A stretch of DNA of 64,000 bases from Polytrichum commune. Its lineage: Eukaryota; Streptophyta; Polytrichopsida; Polytrichales; Polytrichaceae. Under the pieces are notes generated by a model. The model did not search any database, was not told where the DNA came from, and saw nothing but the letters and a program-made list of their open reading frames with translations. Shown here one piece after another: positions 1 through 12,382 of this stretch. The stretch is taken from contig OX485807.1 in assembly GCA_950295325.1 (NCBI GenBank), positions 46,344,440 to 46,408,439 of the forward strand, read 5' to 3'. Both the position numbers and the translations under genes were made by a program. Each line of letters begins with the position of its first letter. The first letter of the stretch is position 1.

Positions 1-2615
1 CTTGGTATGTAGAGGATGCTGTTAAAATATGAACCTCTGTACTGTTAGTACCGGTCTGGGATTTCTTGATCGCAAAGAGGTCTCTGTTGTGGGCCAAAGC
101 AAATTGAAAATTCTGGCCAGTCTCGTGAAGATTGATCCCTGATTGACACCGGAAGTGTTGGTAGTTGGCGTCGGCATTGAGGATGTGGATTTCCGTTGCG
201 CGGGACTCCGTGCCAAGCTTGTTGATGCAAAAGAGGTCATTGTTATCCGGTGCCACCAAAAAATCCCAGGTATGTTCGGTTTCGAAGTGCACATAGTTAT
301 TAAGGATGTGGTTGTCTGGTTCAAGGATGCCGGCCGTCGTCGGTTCCCAAACACCCGCAGAAGGTGGAATTAATAACAACGAATTCTTAAACAAGTCCAT
401 GACTTGGCTGGCAACTGTGATTCTGTCAATGACATGAAACCAACAAACAATCAATAAGGGTATCAACTAGACAATCAATTGGACAAACCTAATCACAATA
501 ATTACCATGAGCTTCCACACAGTAATATTCTGCCCAATTATGGATGAAGCGGCGGTCTGAAAATCAACGTTCACGGCTTGATAGCAAATTCGAAATTTCA
601 TAGCTCACCTGTACTCACTACGCATGGCAACCTCAGGATCCTCCTCCCTGTCCATGTCCTGAAAGTTGCAAATATTATCATCAATTAGATTCTGGTTGGT
701 CATCTATCTGTAGTTACAGATTGTTTTTGTAGGATGGCAGTTTAACAGTAGTTGGCGTGTCTGCGCGCCAACAATGTTTTTGTCATGACAACAGGACGAA
801 TGCACAGAGCTCGCAAATACTCCAAATATAAGCAGTTCAAAATTTTCTAAGTTAGTCAATTACCTCAACATGAGTTCGTCGAGTCTCTGAACAGTACTTA
901 ACCATCATCTTGATGTAGTTGTTGCTCGTGCTAGGGTGAATTCTGAATCGTGGCAAAGTTCCTTGGTCGGTTGTAGATGGTATTCCAATCAAAAGATCGT
1001 ATCTGACCTCTTCAAGCCTGTTGCAAATCTGTAAAAAGCTAGGCCTTGAATGAGGACGTCCATCCCAACAGTCTTTCACAAGTGCAACCAGCTTCTCAGG
1101 ATAAGCTCCTGGAGGGAGCGGTGGTCTCGTACCTGTCACTAATTTATTGTACAAACCAGTTTGGGGAATTCCATGAAACGCCTCTTTCAAAGAAAGAATC
1201 TCTGCGCATGTGATGCCAAAGCTATACACATCGGCTCTCATCCAAATGACCCTTCCTCTATCTCCTTCTTGCTGTGCATTTCTAAATACCTCTGGAGCTC
1301 TGTATCTTGTGGTGCCAGTATTTGGTACCGATATTGTACTTGACTTGGAAACTTCCACTTTGGTCCTTGACATACCGAAATCGATCAACTTCACACAGTA
1401 GGTGTCGACAAGATGTGGAATATTACTGACCTTGTTGATGACCACGTTTGCTGGTTTAAGGTCTCGATGTGCAATCCCAAGGTCATGCAGATAACACATC
1501 CCCCGTGCTATTTGCACAATGATATCAAGTGCCACAATCGGTGAAAACAGCGGTTCTCTGTTATCTGTTCGCGATTCAATAATATCAGAGAGGCTCGTGT
1601 CCATGATCTCCATAACTATGAAATAGTGCCCCTTCCGTGGGTCGTTTCCACAGCAAAAGAATTTTACAATATTAGGGTGATTGAGGCGAACCAGGATTCT
1701 GGTTTCGTTTACGAATGTAGTCTCATCCACTCCAGCAGTAAAAACCTTCATTGCACAAGGGATGCCAAGCCATGTAGATTTACCAACACAAGTGGCACCA
1801 GATCCACTTCCAATAATTTCCAAGTTCCCCCAAGTCCCTGGAGGTTCCACGTCAGTCACCCACAATATTTCACCGGACATGTCCAAGTCCTCCATTAATT
1901 GACCTTGTTGACGTAGGCTTTTCAGTTTCCCGAGCAAGTATCTTGCAAGGTGTTGCTTTCGAGGGTTAATTGAGGACGAAACACGTTTATCGCCAACTTG
2001 GTTCTCAAGTGCTTGCTGGAGCATTTGTTGATCTTTGCAAACCTCCTCCATGTCCACAAGTGAAATGGCATCTGGGTGTGGGCAAAGATTTTCTGGTAGT
2101 GTACAAAAGTTCCTTTCTTCAATCATGCAGTTTGCTTGGTCATAAATGACATTGTAACCTAACCCTACATCCAGCAAAATATCCTTAAATGCCTCTTCAT
2201 TTTGGACCTGAAACACTGATGCTTCACACCAATTTTCTTCGCTGCAGCAGTTATTAACAAGCGACTTCGCCTTCTCCAAAATCCTGCACAAGTTCTCCAA
2301 GGCTGGCTTGAAGGCAGTGGATAGGCTTGCTCCAGATTGTGGCGAGCTCACAAAGTTCATTAGTTCTTGGATATTGTGAACTGTGGTCATAAGCTTTGAT
2401 GACAAATTCTCACATTGCATCTTATTCAGCAGCAGCGTTTTAGACTTGAAAACGAGGTCATGAATCTCTTTCACACTCCGTATCAAAACATTTAAGCAAT
2501 CGACGGCATCAGAATTACAACCAGGCACTATGGGGATCAGCTGAGTTCTGGATGATGTGGATGGAGCCCAGAAACGCCGTAAGCTATCAACAACCTGCTT
2601 CAGCTTCCCCATCAT
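1..2615 (-). CDS. MLKL-like N-terminal region + protein kinase + C-terminal TEVHIL-type repeats, 3' partial
   Basis: Probable signalling kinase, running off the left edge. Exons read on the minus strand: 2615-864, 658-619, 556-506, 414 to beyond 1; all junctions are GT-AG and stay in frame, 752 codons visible. The start is the first ATG of an ATG-ATG pair at 2615. Residues 1-165 are helical and resemble the N-terminal bundle of plant MLKL-type proteins. The kinase domain is about 263-540: glycine loop GSGSGATCV (269-277), Lys290 in CAMKVF, Glu304, HRDLKPAN with Asp385, DFG 412-414, APE 440-442. All catalytic residues are present, so it should be active. After a linker (RRFIHNWAEYYCVEAHG) come two repeats about 52 residues apart, DLFCINK...TEIHIL (674) and DLFAIKK...TEVHIL (726), suggesting a beta-propeller or lectin-like tail. 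Reading through intron 1 gives a 587-residue kinase ending VID. The N-terminal family and repeat function are inferred; the kinase call is firm. Confidence 0.88.
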
Positions 2616-3540
2616 GCCGTTCTAATTGGGAAGTGAATTTAGTGTGTTACAAAAAATGCGGGGTAGGGATGAAATTAAGATAATCTACTGTTAGCTCGCG
2701 AGGATCTACAACTGAACGACCTCAAGTTGAAACCTAAGAGCCTAATTATATATCCAGATATTTAATATTTCTGAGGTTTGTGATATTGAGGAATAGCAAC
2801 ATACAAGACCTTGCAGGTGTTAGCCAGCCCTATAAACAGGGTAGTTCCAGCAGCAGGTGGGATATTATGATAGTCTGTGACAACTCTAATTATAACATTT
2901 AAGAGTGTGCAATGAAAGCACATGTTTCATCAGTGTGAGAGTAAGTATGAACTGATCATGGACATGGAAAGCCAAAAGTTGGACACCATACCCTCACGGA
3001 AACCTGGCTAGGGACAGGTAGGCTCAGTGAAGAGACTGCACTAGAAATCAATTTAAGCAGCAGTGATAATGGTATATACCCAGATGGAATAGATTATGAC
3101 GTTGCTCTGTGCATGAGGGAGAGTTGAAGTCTCATGAGCACTGATGAAGTGCAAATCATCCTCCCTCTTCTGGTTGTGATTGAAACTGCATCAACACCCA
3201 CAAATAATGAATCATGAGAGTGCACAGCTCGCCATCTGTCACAATTAAGAACCTGCCTCAACTCCCCGCTCTCACAAATCCCAACTGAACGCAGAACTAG
3301 GGTACGGACTGGCTGTGTAGCCAATAAACCTCAGACTCAGACTCTCACTCTCACAGACTGCGTGTGAAGAATTGAAGCTCTGCTGGGTATTTCCTACGCA
3401 ACTTGGAAATGGCAATACACAGTGACGAGGCAGAAGACAGTAAAAAACTACTCTTCATGAGTGTATATAGAGGTTTCCTTTGTGAACAAGGCAGATCTTT
3501 CGTGTGAGCATGGCAGTGGGTAGGCATGGCAAAAGATCGG
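2616..3540. other. Upstream flank of the kinase gene, no supported gene
   Basis: About 0.9 kb directly 5' of the minus-strand kinase. It should hold its promoter and 5' UTR, but I could not fix a TATA box, a transcription start or a 5' UTR intron. Short open stretches here (for example 3094-3324) show no family resemblance and no splice logic. Confidence 0.4.
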
Positions 3541-6500
3541 TCTAAAGTTTTTAAATTTTAAATTTTAATGATTCGACTCTACGACATGCCTATAATATCA
3601 AGTACTCTCAGCCAACAAGCTTGACGTTCTCTTTCTAGACCTAGTAAAGCCTACTCCTCTCTTCCAACCACTGCACGTCCGAGCTCATAATTGCATCCTC
3701 CACTTTTTTTTGTCTAGAACAGAGTTTGGGAAGTTTTTGAAGCCTTAGTGGCTAATTGCCGGTAGTTGCTTTGAAGGGTCGGATTTTTTCCAATTTACAT
3801 CGGCAAGAGCCGGTCTTTTGTAAAATCAATCGGCCAATTGCCTATATTTTCATATTTTCATTGGCCAATATCCGATTAAATAGAATTCATATCGGCACTA
3901 ATTGTTTAAAAAATGTATGAAAAGTTATTAGAAATCATTTCTTAGTACAAAATCTTGAATAAGTGAAAAGAAAGGCATGTTCAAAACTTTAAATTTGAAG
4001 AGTTAATATCCTTGGCAAGAATTGAACCTAGCAATGCCTTCACCGCTTGAAGGCCAAGGGTCCCCCAATTCTTCATAGAAGCAATTGGAATTGGTCATGG
4101 AAAGGTTGCATAATTCAAAAAGTTTAAGGTTTAGGGTACTTCCTCAAGTGCATCATCAGATGCCCCAGACAAATAAGTACGCTCTGGATGCTTCCGGCTG
4201 AAATCCAGTAACTCACAAGAAGAATCGGCTACATTTCCGGGACATTTTCTGGTCCATCGGCTAATTGCCAGAGGATTGAAATTATAGTCGGATTGCCATC
4301 CGATGGTTGGAAATTTGGACCGGCCATGAGGGGAAATCCATCGGCTGATAATGAACTAGCCGTCGATTTTCCCCGAACATAGGCTAGGATTATCCCCACA
4401 GTCAAGAACAATCTGTCCTTGCTTTCTCTCCAACCCTGAGATGCCCTGGGAAATTAAGGAAGCATACAAAATAGGCTTACTTTTGCACATGCTCGAACAT
4501 CACACCCCTTCAACTTGTCTGCTTCCACCTAGAGAGCTGCCCCTCTCACCTACAATTTGGGTCTTGGTGGACTTGTTGGGTTCTATTTGGGCAATAGAAT
4601 ATAACAAATTCATTACGACAATAGAGCAGTGAGATAAAGGTGATTAAGGGCTGGTCGGTGAGAAATCTGCAGCCAAAGACATTGAAGGTGCTGTTGATCC
4701 AGTTCCACCTGCAATTGATTCAGGTTCTTTTGGGGTCAAGTTGGGAGCAGTGTCCGGGGAGAGTTTTGCGCATAATCCTAGGGTTTCCAAGTCCAGCCGG
4801 GTACATGTTGTGATCTTTCAGGTTTCTTCCTTAATCCGAGGTATATTCCACAGATTCCTCTAAAATGATTGGTAATTGTCTTGATGTCTTGAACTTCAAC
4901 CACTTTCTCAATCTCAATCAGTTCATCTGTAACTAGCAGTCGATTCTCCCCGTTCATCGGTTGGGAGTCACTCGGCTCATATCGAATTCTTGGAGGATAA
5001 TTAATTGTCTTTCCATATCCCAAGACTCTGCCGAGTGCATTTCAGCTAACCTACAGAAAACTACTACTCTAATGTGAGGAAATCCCTGGTCAGTGGTGGC
5101 CTTTGAGCTTAATACTTGAAGATTACTTGCAGCCTAATCAAACAAATCAGGTTGTAATTGCCTCTAGAAGTTCACTTATGCTTTTTAGTTGGAATCATAC
5201 GGCTTGGAGGCTGTAAATCCAAAGAACACATCCTCTACAGACAGATCCTTCCACTACGTAGAGGTTGACCATTGCCATTATTATGAGCCATAAATGAATG
5301 GAATTAGAAATGTAGTCCAGTATATATATACAGAAAAGGACAAACTAATGAAAACATTCTCCCACAGAAATCTTTCCATGGGAAATTGTGGAGGTACAAA
5401 CGTCCTTCAAAAGTCAGACAACATGCAAAAGAAGTCCTCGCATGTGCCCATGCTTCCCCACATATATATACAATGAAGTATCATTCATAGAGCCCACATC
5501 AGGTGTCATAGAACTTTCTTACGTTGTTACCGATATCAACAAGGCTACGGTACTTCCGAAAAAGAAGACCTAGCATATTGAATATATGTATATAAGATCA
5601 CATATTGTGTGAGGACTATTTATTTTGAACCCGCTTCAAATTTTTGATACCATCAACAAACAATTTAAAAAAAAAAAATTGGTTGCATGTAGTTTCGATT
5701 TTTGGGAGAGGGTTGGCCCCGGGCATGATTTTTAGTTTGCCTTTTTTATTAGCCTAAATAACATATAGACAACTCTGAAGGTTATCATGATTTTCTTATT
5801 GCGTGTTGAGATTGTGTTCAATGATTCAAATGAAATCCAATTATAAAAGTTGTAGGCATACCATTTGTATATCAAATTGACTCTCATTACCAAGTATCTA
5901 ACAAATCTATTTACAAGGTATAACCCAACTATGATCAAATTTGATCTATCTGGCTACTATGAACAAATTTATCATTCGAATAGTTTTCGAGGTATTACTT
6001 TTCCTCCAATAAGGTATACATGCCTAAATTGATTACTCATCAAAATTGGACACCTAGATTTGAGTAGTACATGGTCAGGTGAGACTCCAAGAACAAATAG
6101 CAGAAAGACACGTGCCCAAAAGAGTTTGGACTACGTGCTCAAAATATGCTAACTACTATATGTTCAATAGTCAATAGGGTTTGGGGACCTATGTGACCAC
6201 TTAATGAGCATGAGGATCTTCACTTAGATAATAATTTAGAATTTCATGTGAGCTCTAAAAAGTATGAGGCAAGTGGTTACAAACTCAATTTGTATTTGTT
6301 AAGCATAATTCACTTTTTGTGTGTTCCATATCCTAGGAGAAGTGGGCTAGTCAGAAAGCATCCATTCAAGACCCATTTAAACCTTAATATATGTGATGCT
6401 TTATTTGTTTTCAAGATTGGTTATACAGTAAGATTTGCAAGCTTGCTTTATGAAAAAATCATAAAGAAAATTTTGTTGACACAACATCCATACAATTGAA

Positions 6501-9500
6501 CCTTTTATATAAAAGTCATGAGCTTTGTGTCAGCATTTCTAGAGCAGAATGTGTAGACTAATTTCATAAAATGGAGACGACATGAGCTTCCTTAAATATT
6601 TTGAAGATATGTTCATGCTATTAAAAATTATGACTTATTTCAAAATGCATGAAAGGTTACAATCATATGTGTACAGTGCGAACAACATAAATTTTTAATA
6701 AAATTGAAAGAATTTCATTCTTTTTAATAAGTTCACAAATAGTGTCACCCTAACTTACTTTCAGTTCATCCACTTTTGGTATATTTTGATCCTAATATGT
6801 AATGAGATATTGTCATGGATGATTGCATTTGGATGAAAGAACACTTAGTGAATGACATTTTTTGCAACATTGTATATTCTATAATGCCCAAAAGTTTTTT
6901 ACAAGGAATGACGAATAATGTTAGGTTTGCATTTGGCGTTGATGACACTATATGGGCAGTTTACAATTAGTGTGGAGTAAGACAAATAGAAATGGTGACA
7001 CTAATTACAATATTTAGTTTAGTTTTCACTCGGGTGGGGCACTGGGTGCATTTTACAAACGATATGTGGCATGATACAGGGATGATAAAAATTATAAAGG
7101 AATTCCAAACAAGAAAAGGTTTATCAAAAGTAGACAATCCCATTACAAGTAAAGTAGACAAGTATAAATGTGGGCCATTATATTTTTGTAGAAGTAATAT
7201 AGGGGTTGAGTTTGAGGATACTAGAATTTATGTTTAGTATCATTCATCTGTTCATAAATGTGTTCGCAATGGAAACCGCAAGTGACTAGTGTTCTCAAAT
7301 ACTATAAAATTTCAAAGTTCTACATTTCAACTAGAATCTTCACTCTAATTTTAACTTCTAAGTGCATGTAAAATTGTAATATGGTGTACGTGGCTCCCAC
7401 ACTTAATTCATTTCTTTTCTTTTCTTTGGAGGGGGGGGGGGGTAACGTCCCTTGCGTTTTGGCATAAAGTTGGCATAATAGATAAATGCCAACAATGTAT
7501 AATTCATAATCCTTTTAGAACTACCAAAGGGTGATGTAGAATATACCTGAAATTCTTGGGATTATATAGACCATTCAAAGAATATATCTCAATCAATTTA
7601 ATAGTGACTCCTTTAGCACACATGGTATACAAAAAATTACACAGTGACTTCCATGCATTAGGTGCAAGCCATAACACTGTTAAGCTCCATTGTTAGTCAA
7701 CCTCACCATGAGAATAAAATGGTCAAGGGTCCAAGTCTTAGTGCCGCAACGAGGTCTTTTGTTGGGCCATGCCTTAATCCAAGGACCACGCATTCACTTG
7801 CGTCTACAAGACCTTAAGGCTAGAACTTAGAAGTAGCAATGACCTTCAGTTTGAGAAGTAGGTAGCTATGATTGATATCTATGAAAGTGTGGATGTTGAA
7901 GACTCTAGTTTAGGATGGTAGTAAGCAATTTGGGACAAGATCTCTTACGGTTATACCTAATACTACATGATGTTAGTGGACAATTCATTACGTGGAACGA
8001 TGAATATATAAAAACATACTTTTAATGAACTAACGGGGAGGTCACTGGCAAAAATCGTAGAAACAACGTGCGATTAAAAATAAGGTCTAATATATTCATT
8101 GTAGGTAAATTTGGAAGAAAAAAAACGTACATATAATATAGGGGTTTTTTAAATAATGAAGCATATTTACATGTATAAGAATAGCATCACATATAATGGC
8201 CTTTTTTATCTAGTCAGTACATGTAAAACAATGTGGAAACAATTACTAGGGGTAGCAGGTCTAGGGTAGGGTCTATGCTAGTGGATGGAAAAAAGGAAAT
8301 CTTCTGTTAAAAATGCTTGGATGGATGACTTCGCACATTGGCTTGCTTGAACGTTACTGAACCAGCGATTCCAATGTGGAGTTAATGGTCTCTATCCACG
8401 TGCCGGGAGGAAAAATTTCAACGCTTTGTTTGACTTTATTTTACAGTCTAAGACAATGCTTCAGTTGCATGCCTTTGCCTTAGGTTTATTGTTTTGATTT
8501 AGTTCATGTGAATTTAGCATTGTGGCTGAACTTCATAAATCATGGTTGTAGAAGAGAAACGTCCTTCATGAAAAAAAATGTCACTTACAGAACCAAAGAA
8601 AATGGGGGTGTACAAAACAAAATGCGGTTTAAGAAAAAAAATAGACAACAGTTGGGCTCTGAGAAATAAAAATCGGGATAATGATAAACATAGTATAATA
8701 ATAATGTATGATAAAACCATGGTTTTATTTGATCATGAAGTATACACCCATAATAGTATTGAGTTCATTGTTGCTTCGTTCAATTTGCACATTCGAAAAG
8801 CATTGCATGTCATACCTCAATCTAATTCTTTTGGAAAACTACATTTCACTTCACCAAAAAATACACACTTCACCAATATCATACAAGAAGGATTTCACAA
8901 TGTACAACTACTATAGAATTTTGTGTATGGGTGCATAAGTGATCTACATTAATATGTGGAGTTAGATTGTTGTCACAAATAGTTGCCTTTTTATCAAACT
9001 ATGCAAATTAATTTGGCTCACCATCAAATCACAAATACTTATTACTCTGTGTATTCATCCATGTAGAAATCACAGTAACAAAATAATCACTATACTTCTT
9101 TTTTTTAATTGTGAAATGTCAACAAATTCATGTGGAGCAACTCAATTGCACATATTAGTGTACAAATACTTACAAAACCGCAATTCAAGCAAATAAGACA
9201 TCCTTGCAAGGCAATCAATCAAAGCACCTATGGCAATGGATTTCACATATATGCTAGAAATTACACATACAAGGGGTGGGGTGGCTCAAAAAGTCAAGGT
9301 GTAACACCAAGAAAGAAAAGAAAAAGGAATGTCAATGTTTATATCTTACACCGACATGCAATGTTTGTTCACCACCTCCTACCCATATCTGCACGGGCAT
9401 GGGGGATGCAAAGGTGTCTTAATGCCTACTTCAAAGAGGTGTATCCCAACTTGAGTGTAGTCAAGACAAATCCACGTGGTTTACTCAAAGCCCATAATTT

Positions 9501-10060
9501 TCCAACCTAATTACCAAATGAGAATATGGTATTTCCAATGGATGTTGAAAGGGCCGTGAACTGAGGTTTGACCATTTAAGGTATGCATGAGTTGTTCAAT
9601 TACTTTTCATGATCGAACACCTATATTTGATTGGTGTGTAGATCAAAGGATGGGCATCATAACCACAAATGTCTAGAAGAGATTGGACTACATCTTCAAG
9701 GTTCACTAATGTCAAGTGTCGTGTGTTTACAATCTAGTATGCACAAAGAAGATAATAGTTAAACAATCCGAACGGCAAGTGTCATGTGTTTACGTGTTGA
9801 CCTTTCACAACATTGCTTCTTTACACTACTGAGAACATCATTGTCATAATATAAGTGACTCATATATTGACATACTATTGTCAACATATTATTGAGAATA
9901 TTATTAAGCACACTAATGCCAAGTGTCACAAGGTTACATTAATAGTCAAGTTGTTGACCATTAGTGTAACCTAACATTGGCCTCATTATATTAGGGTAAG
10001 TGACGCTACTACGCAAGTGACACTAACTACCTTAAACTGTGTAGCCATGTCCAGATATGC
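3541..10060. other. AT-rich intergenic DNA with decayed repeats
   Basis: No gene supported. The stretch 3750-4380 contains many scattered copies of short phrases such as CGGCTAATTGCC and ATCGGC, as expected from an old repeat. 4770-5030 holds the first copy of the PGWTWK coding relic. 8030-8110 resembles 25105-25190 (a GGGGAGGT..AACG...ACGTG.GAT motif series). 9350-9430 resembles 16485-16575 (GACATGCAATGT...CTCCTACCCAT). A G10 run lies near 7432. Open frames here are short, AT-biased and unrelated to known families. Confidence 0.5.
4776..5025 (-). pseudogene. Decayed coding repeat with PGWTWK motif, copy 1
   Basis: The minus strand reads an uninterrupted peptide of about 80 residues that includes IEKVVEVQDIKTITNHFRGI, then GIYLGLRKKPERSQ and HVPGWTWKP before a stop. 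The same sequence, more decayed and with stops, recurs on the plus strand at about 10065-10235 and 46020-46200. I do not recognise a family. Conservation of the same reading frame in separate copies suggests part of a multi-copy gene or mobile-element protein rather than chance. No initiator, splice sites or flanking domains could be found, so it is annotated as a relic. Confidence 0.45.
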
Positions 10061-10064
10061 AGCA

Positions 10065-10235
10065 GTTGAGTGTGAGAAATAACCGGTCGAAGTTCAAAAC
10101 TTCATGAGATTCACCAATCATGTTAGAGGTATTTGAAGAATATACCTCAAATTAATAATGAAAGACCCGAAAGATGTCAACACATCTTGGACACACAAGG
10201 ATCTCGACTGATTATGTCCCACCCGGACACTGGAA
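10065..10235 (+). pseudogene. Decayed coding repeat with PGWTWK motif, copy 2
   Basis: DNA-level match to the relic at 4776-5025 but in opposite orientation: it shares the successive blocks GAAATAACCGGTCGAAGTTC, TTCACCAATCATGTTAGAGG, GAATATACCTC and the tail AAGGATCTCGACTGATTATG. The reading frame is broken by stops and small indels. It lies just upstream of a MITE at 10307. Confidence 0.45.
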
Positions 10236-10306
10236 GTCATCTTTTACTGTGCATCGACAAACCTTTGTTGTCTCCGAGGAACACAGAAATAGTACCTGAA
10301 ATAGTA

Positions 10307-10678
10307 CACTAACTATGTTATTTAGTGTCACCAGTTCTAATTGTCTTGCTCAATACTAATTGTAAATTGCGGTATAGTGTCACCCATACTAAATTGGTTT
10401 CCAACATTATTTGTCGTCCCTTGTAATTTTTTGGGGGATTATAGTTTGACAGTGTTGCAATTACTGTCACCTACCAAGTGATTTTCCATCCAAATTTCAA
10501 TCATCCATGACAATGTTTCATCACAAGTTGATGAGAAGAGAAGGTAGGGTTTTGGCCAGTGGATGAACTCATCCATCATCCATCACAGTATTTGTTCACT
10601 CATTCATAAGAAGTGTCATCCGAAAAAGTTACCAAAGAGACGTGAAATACCATATGACACTAAATATGTTATTTAGTG
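10307..10678. mobile_element. MITE-like element, 372 bp, family A copy 1
   Basis: Begins TA-CACTAACTATGTTATTTAGTG and ends CACTAAATATGTTATTTAGTG, so each end is itself a small palindrome and the ends are inverted relative to one another. The copy at 46610-46981 has exactly the same length and matches throughout (shared blocks include TCTAATTGTCTTGCTCAATA, GGGGATTATAG, GAACTCATCCATCATCCATC). The left flank is TA; the right flank is GA, so the right target copy has mutated. There is no coding capacity. Confidence 0.75.
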
Positions 10679-12050
10679 GAGTTCTTGTACTTGGGGAGCG
10701 ACGAAATCTGACAATTCAAGTATCAAGCTGCTATTCTGGACACTCATAGCTGTGATGTCACATGGGCTATCTGATGATCCAGATACATCATCGCGACCTT
10801 ACAATTCCCATGTGGACATTCATTGCTCTCTCTCCGAATACACCAAAACTTTGATGTTACGTTGCCAACATTAAGAGACTCTGCAAAATTACACTCACCA
10901 AAGCATATGAACATACCTGATCTAATTAAGAACTTGCAAGACCCCGGCTTCCGAACCCTCGAAGAGCCGATTTGCATCGAGTGGAGTCGTTTCTATACCA
11001 AACAACTCAACTAAAGGTATACGAAATCTGAGCATACCTTTCCATAATCTCCTTTAGTCACAAATTTCCCCAAGAAGGCAAGCGAGCGATGAATCACAGA
11101 GTCTCGACAGTCAGCTTCACACGTGCTCCAAGACCCGGTATGATTTCTGGACTAGTATTAAATTCGAAGACCAGCTGCACCCCTGCACATCAAGCAGCCT
11201 GCATTCAATTAACTCATTGTTGCTCGGGCCTCGGCCTCCTCCTCCAGTGATGGCCACAGGGTCGATGGCTCTGCATAATACAGCGAAAACCGTGAAAATT
11301 CACCGTAGGTTACGAGTGGAATTGCAACATCTTTTTCCCATCATAGTCTGCATGTTGCTCCTGTGCGAGGTGGAGGCCAAGGATCGTGATTTTGGGAAAC
11401 TGGAGCCACCTGAAGAGCACGGCACCGGCTTTTGTGGGCTTTTTGTACCTCCCTCCACCTAAACATGTGCCGGATTCAGTGTCTACAAGAGTTTCAGCCT
11501 CTCGATCGAGCCCACTCTGGTGGCATTTCCTTGCATGGAATCAATAATCGATTCTTAGAACTGCACTGACCTAATCAATTCCATGCAAATTGCTTGTCCT
11601 TCAAATGAGACAATGAGTCTACATGAATGTTTTTGGTTTTCCCTCACCTAGTGGACATTGAGGCTCCGATGCAAAACTGATTTCAGCTCATGCCTTCTCT
11701 ATATATTAGTTCTCTTCATGTAATTAGCAGCTTCCAAGTTTGCAAACGAAAAGCTATCTGTAACCTACCTTCAGTACATTTCAAACAAATTCACTTTGAC
11801 GGCATCGCCTCTTGAGTCCACTCTGTTGGGATTTGCCTTGCATGGAATGAATTATGTTGAACTTTGTTCGGACCTAAATCCCTCCTGAAGGCAACTTACA
11901 AGTCCTGCAACTGCGACAATCCAGCTACCCCTTTTACATTCTTCACTTAGCTGTGTACATTGACAAACTCATATACATACTATGTACATACCTACACATG
12001 CCAGATGGATTTTAGCATGCCTTCTCTATACTTATAGTCACGTGAATGTA
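10679..12050. other. Intergenic DNA with diverged direct repeats
   Basis: No gene supported. Two diverged direct copies about 300 bp apart are visible: CCACTCTGGTGGCATTTCCT then CTTGCATGGAATCAAT at about 11513, and CCACTCTGTTGGGATTTGCC then TTGCATGGAATGAATT at about 11819. Each is followed some 200 bp later by CATGCCTTCTCTATA (about 11690 and 12017). An open frame at 11217-11462 sits in the first copy and has no recognisable product. Confidence 0.4.
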
Positions 12051-12382
12051 AGAGCATCCCCACTGATGGAGCCACAAACGAGCCTCTATCATCAGCTTTT
12101 GAGATCTAAATCTGAGGCAAGGCTGCATGCTCTGTCCTTCCCCAAAGGTCATATCTATCCAAAATTGCTTTGGCTCCATACATTTGGAGAGCCGAAGACA
12201 TACAAATGTTGCATGCATTTGGGAGTCAAGAGGGAGGGCCGTCTATAACATAATCAATGGGCAATAAGATTTCAAAATATTTGCAAGCTTTCGGGAAGGA
12301 TGGAGCATGCAACAATTGCCTTTTAAGGTCTAAAAAAGTGACAATAGAGGTCCGTTTGCGGCTCCATGAGTGGGGATACTCT
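12051..12382. mobile_element. MITE-like element with 30-bp terminal inverted repeats, 332 bp
   Basis: The left end AGAGCATCCCCACTGATGGA is matched, in inverse orientation, by the right end, whose complement reads AGAGTATCCCCACTCATGGA; the match continues through GCC(A/G)CAAACG, giving about 30 bp with three mismatches. The interior carries no transposase. The flanks (GTGAATGTA left, AAGTGTGCAAAA right) resemble the unoccupied sequence at about 13409-13440, which supports insertion into an older repeat. The superfamily cannot be fixed because no clear target duplication is visible. Confidence 0.7.

Noticed and set aside
9130-9510. 126-residue open frame
   Set aside because: Composition is arbitrary, there is no homology or splice context, and part of it is a repeat also found near 16485.
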